A stretch of DNA of 6,366 bases from Dehalococcoidia bacterium (lineage in GTDB: Bacteria; Chloroflexota; Dehalococcoidia; GIF9; AB-539-J10): the NCBI GenBank assembly GCA_023229725.1, contig JALNYR010000034.1:13398-19763 (forward strand). Reading direction: 5' to 3'. Positions 6,311 through 6,366 of the stretch are shown in pieces. A program made the translations under genes and the position numbers. The notes below the pieces were generated by a model that saw only the letters and a program-made list of their open reading frames with translations, did not search any database and was not told the origin of the DNA. Each line of letters begins with the position of its first letter. Within the stretch, counting starts at the first letter, position 1.

Positions 6311-6366
6311 TCAGAACCTCTTGGTGAACAGCGTCCTGGCTATCCTGGCGCCGTCGCGCAGCGCTC
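6311..6366 (-). CDS. C-terminal end of an upstream gene, probably of the same glycan cluster
   Basis: Only the last 17 codons are in the window (ALRDGARIARTLFTKRF, then TGA at 6311-6313). Its stop lies 4 nt before the ATG of the glycosyltransferase and its final codons contain that gene's AAGAGG site, so the two are surely co-transcribed and probably translationally coupled. ALRDGA resembles ALRQGA near the C-terminus of the downstream glycosyltransferase (residues 311-316), a hint that it may be a related transferase, but the piece is too short for an assignment. Confidence 0.6.
   Translation of the reverse strand, partial: ALRDGARIARTLFTKRF

Overview
The window is compact, GC-rich bacterial DNA. 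A housekeeping part on the left (1-1026) is read leftward. A regulatory and tRNA zone occupies 1027-1471. A surface-glycan or protein-glycosylation part fills 1472-6366. The organism cannot be fixed from the sequence alone. The signal peptidase has the bacterial Ser(Cys)/Lys-type architecture and sigma70-like promoters are visible, so this is a bacterium. The oligosaccharyltransferase, however, carries motifs closest to archaeal AglB. High GC plus such an enzyme in a bacterium would fit a Chloroflexota lineage of the Dehalococcoidia/SAR202 kind, but that is a guess.

Left part: lepB (type I signal peptidase) and the 5' two thirds or more of pyrE (orotate phosphoribosyltransferase) form a leftward pair 18 nt apart. 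LepB has Cys where the catalytic Ser is expected (TCG-TGC-ATG, residue 41 of the preferred start), while the general-base Lys and the other family boxes are intact. Between lepB and the tRNA lies a perfect 14-bp inverted repeat. It looks like an intrinsic terminator but has no obvious gene to terminate.

Middle: a complete tRNA-Lys(CTT) reads rightward from a good extended -10 promoter. About 170 nt then hold no gene, only a G9 tract and a well-spaced promoter with a perfect TATAAT, whose predicted start leaves about 15 nt of leader with no Shine-Dalgarno.

Right part: this promoter drives an STT3/AglB-type oligosaccharyltransferase (781 aa), followed 48 nt later by a Wzx-like polysaccharide/oligosaccharide flippase (450 aa). 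Facing them is a leftward family 2 glycosyltransferase and, 4 nt upstream of it, the last 17 codons of another gene. The simplest reading is a lipid-linked oligosaccharide pathway: glycosyltransferases build the glycan on a polyprenyl carrier at the inner face, the flippase turns it over, and STT3 transfers it to Asn of exported proteins. LepB acts on the same exported proteins but is not necessarily functionally linked.
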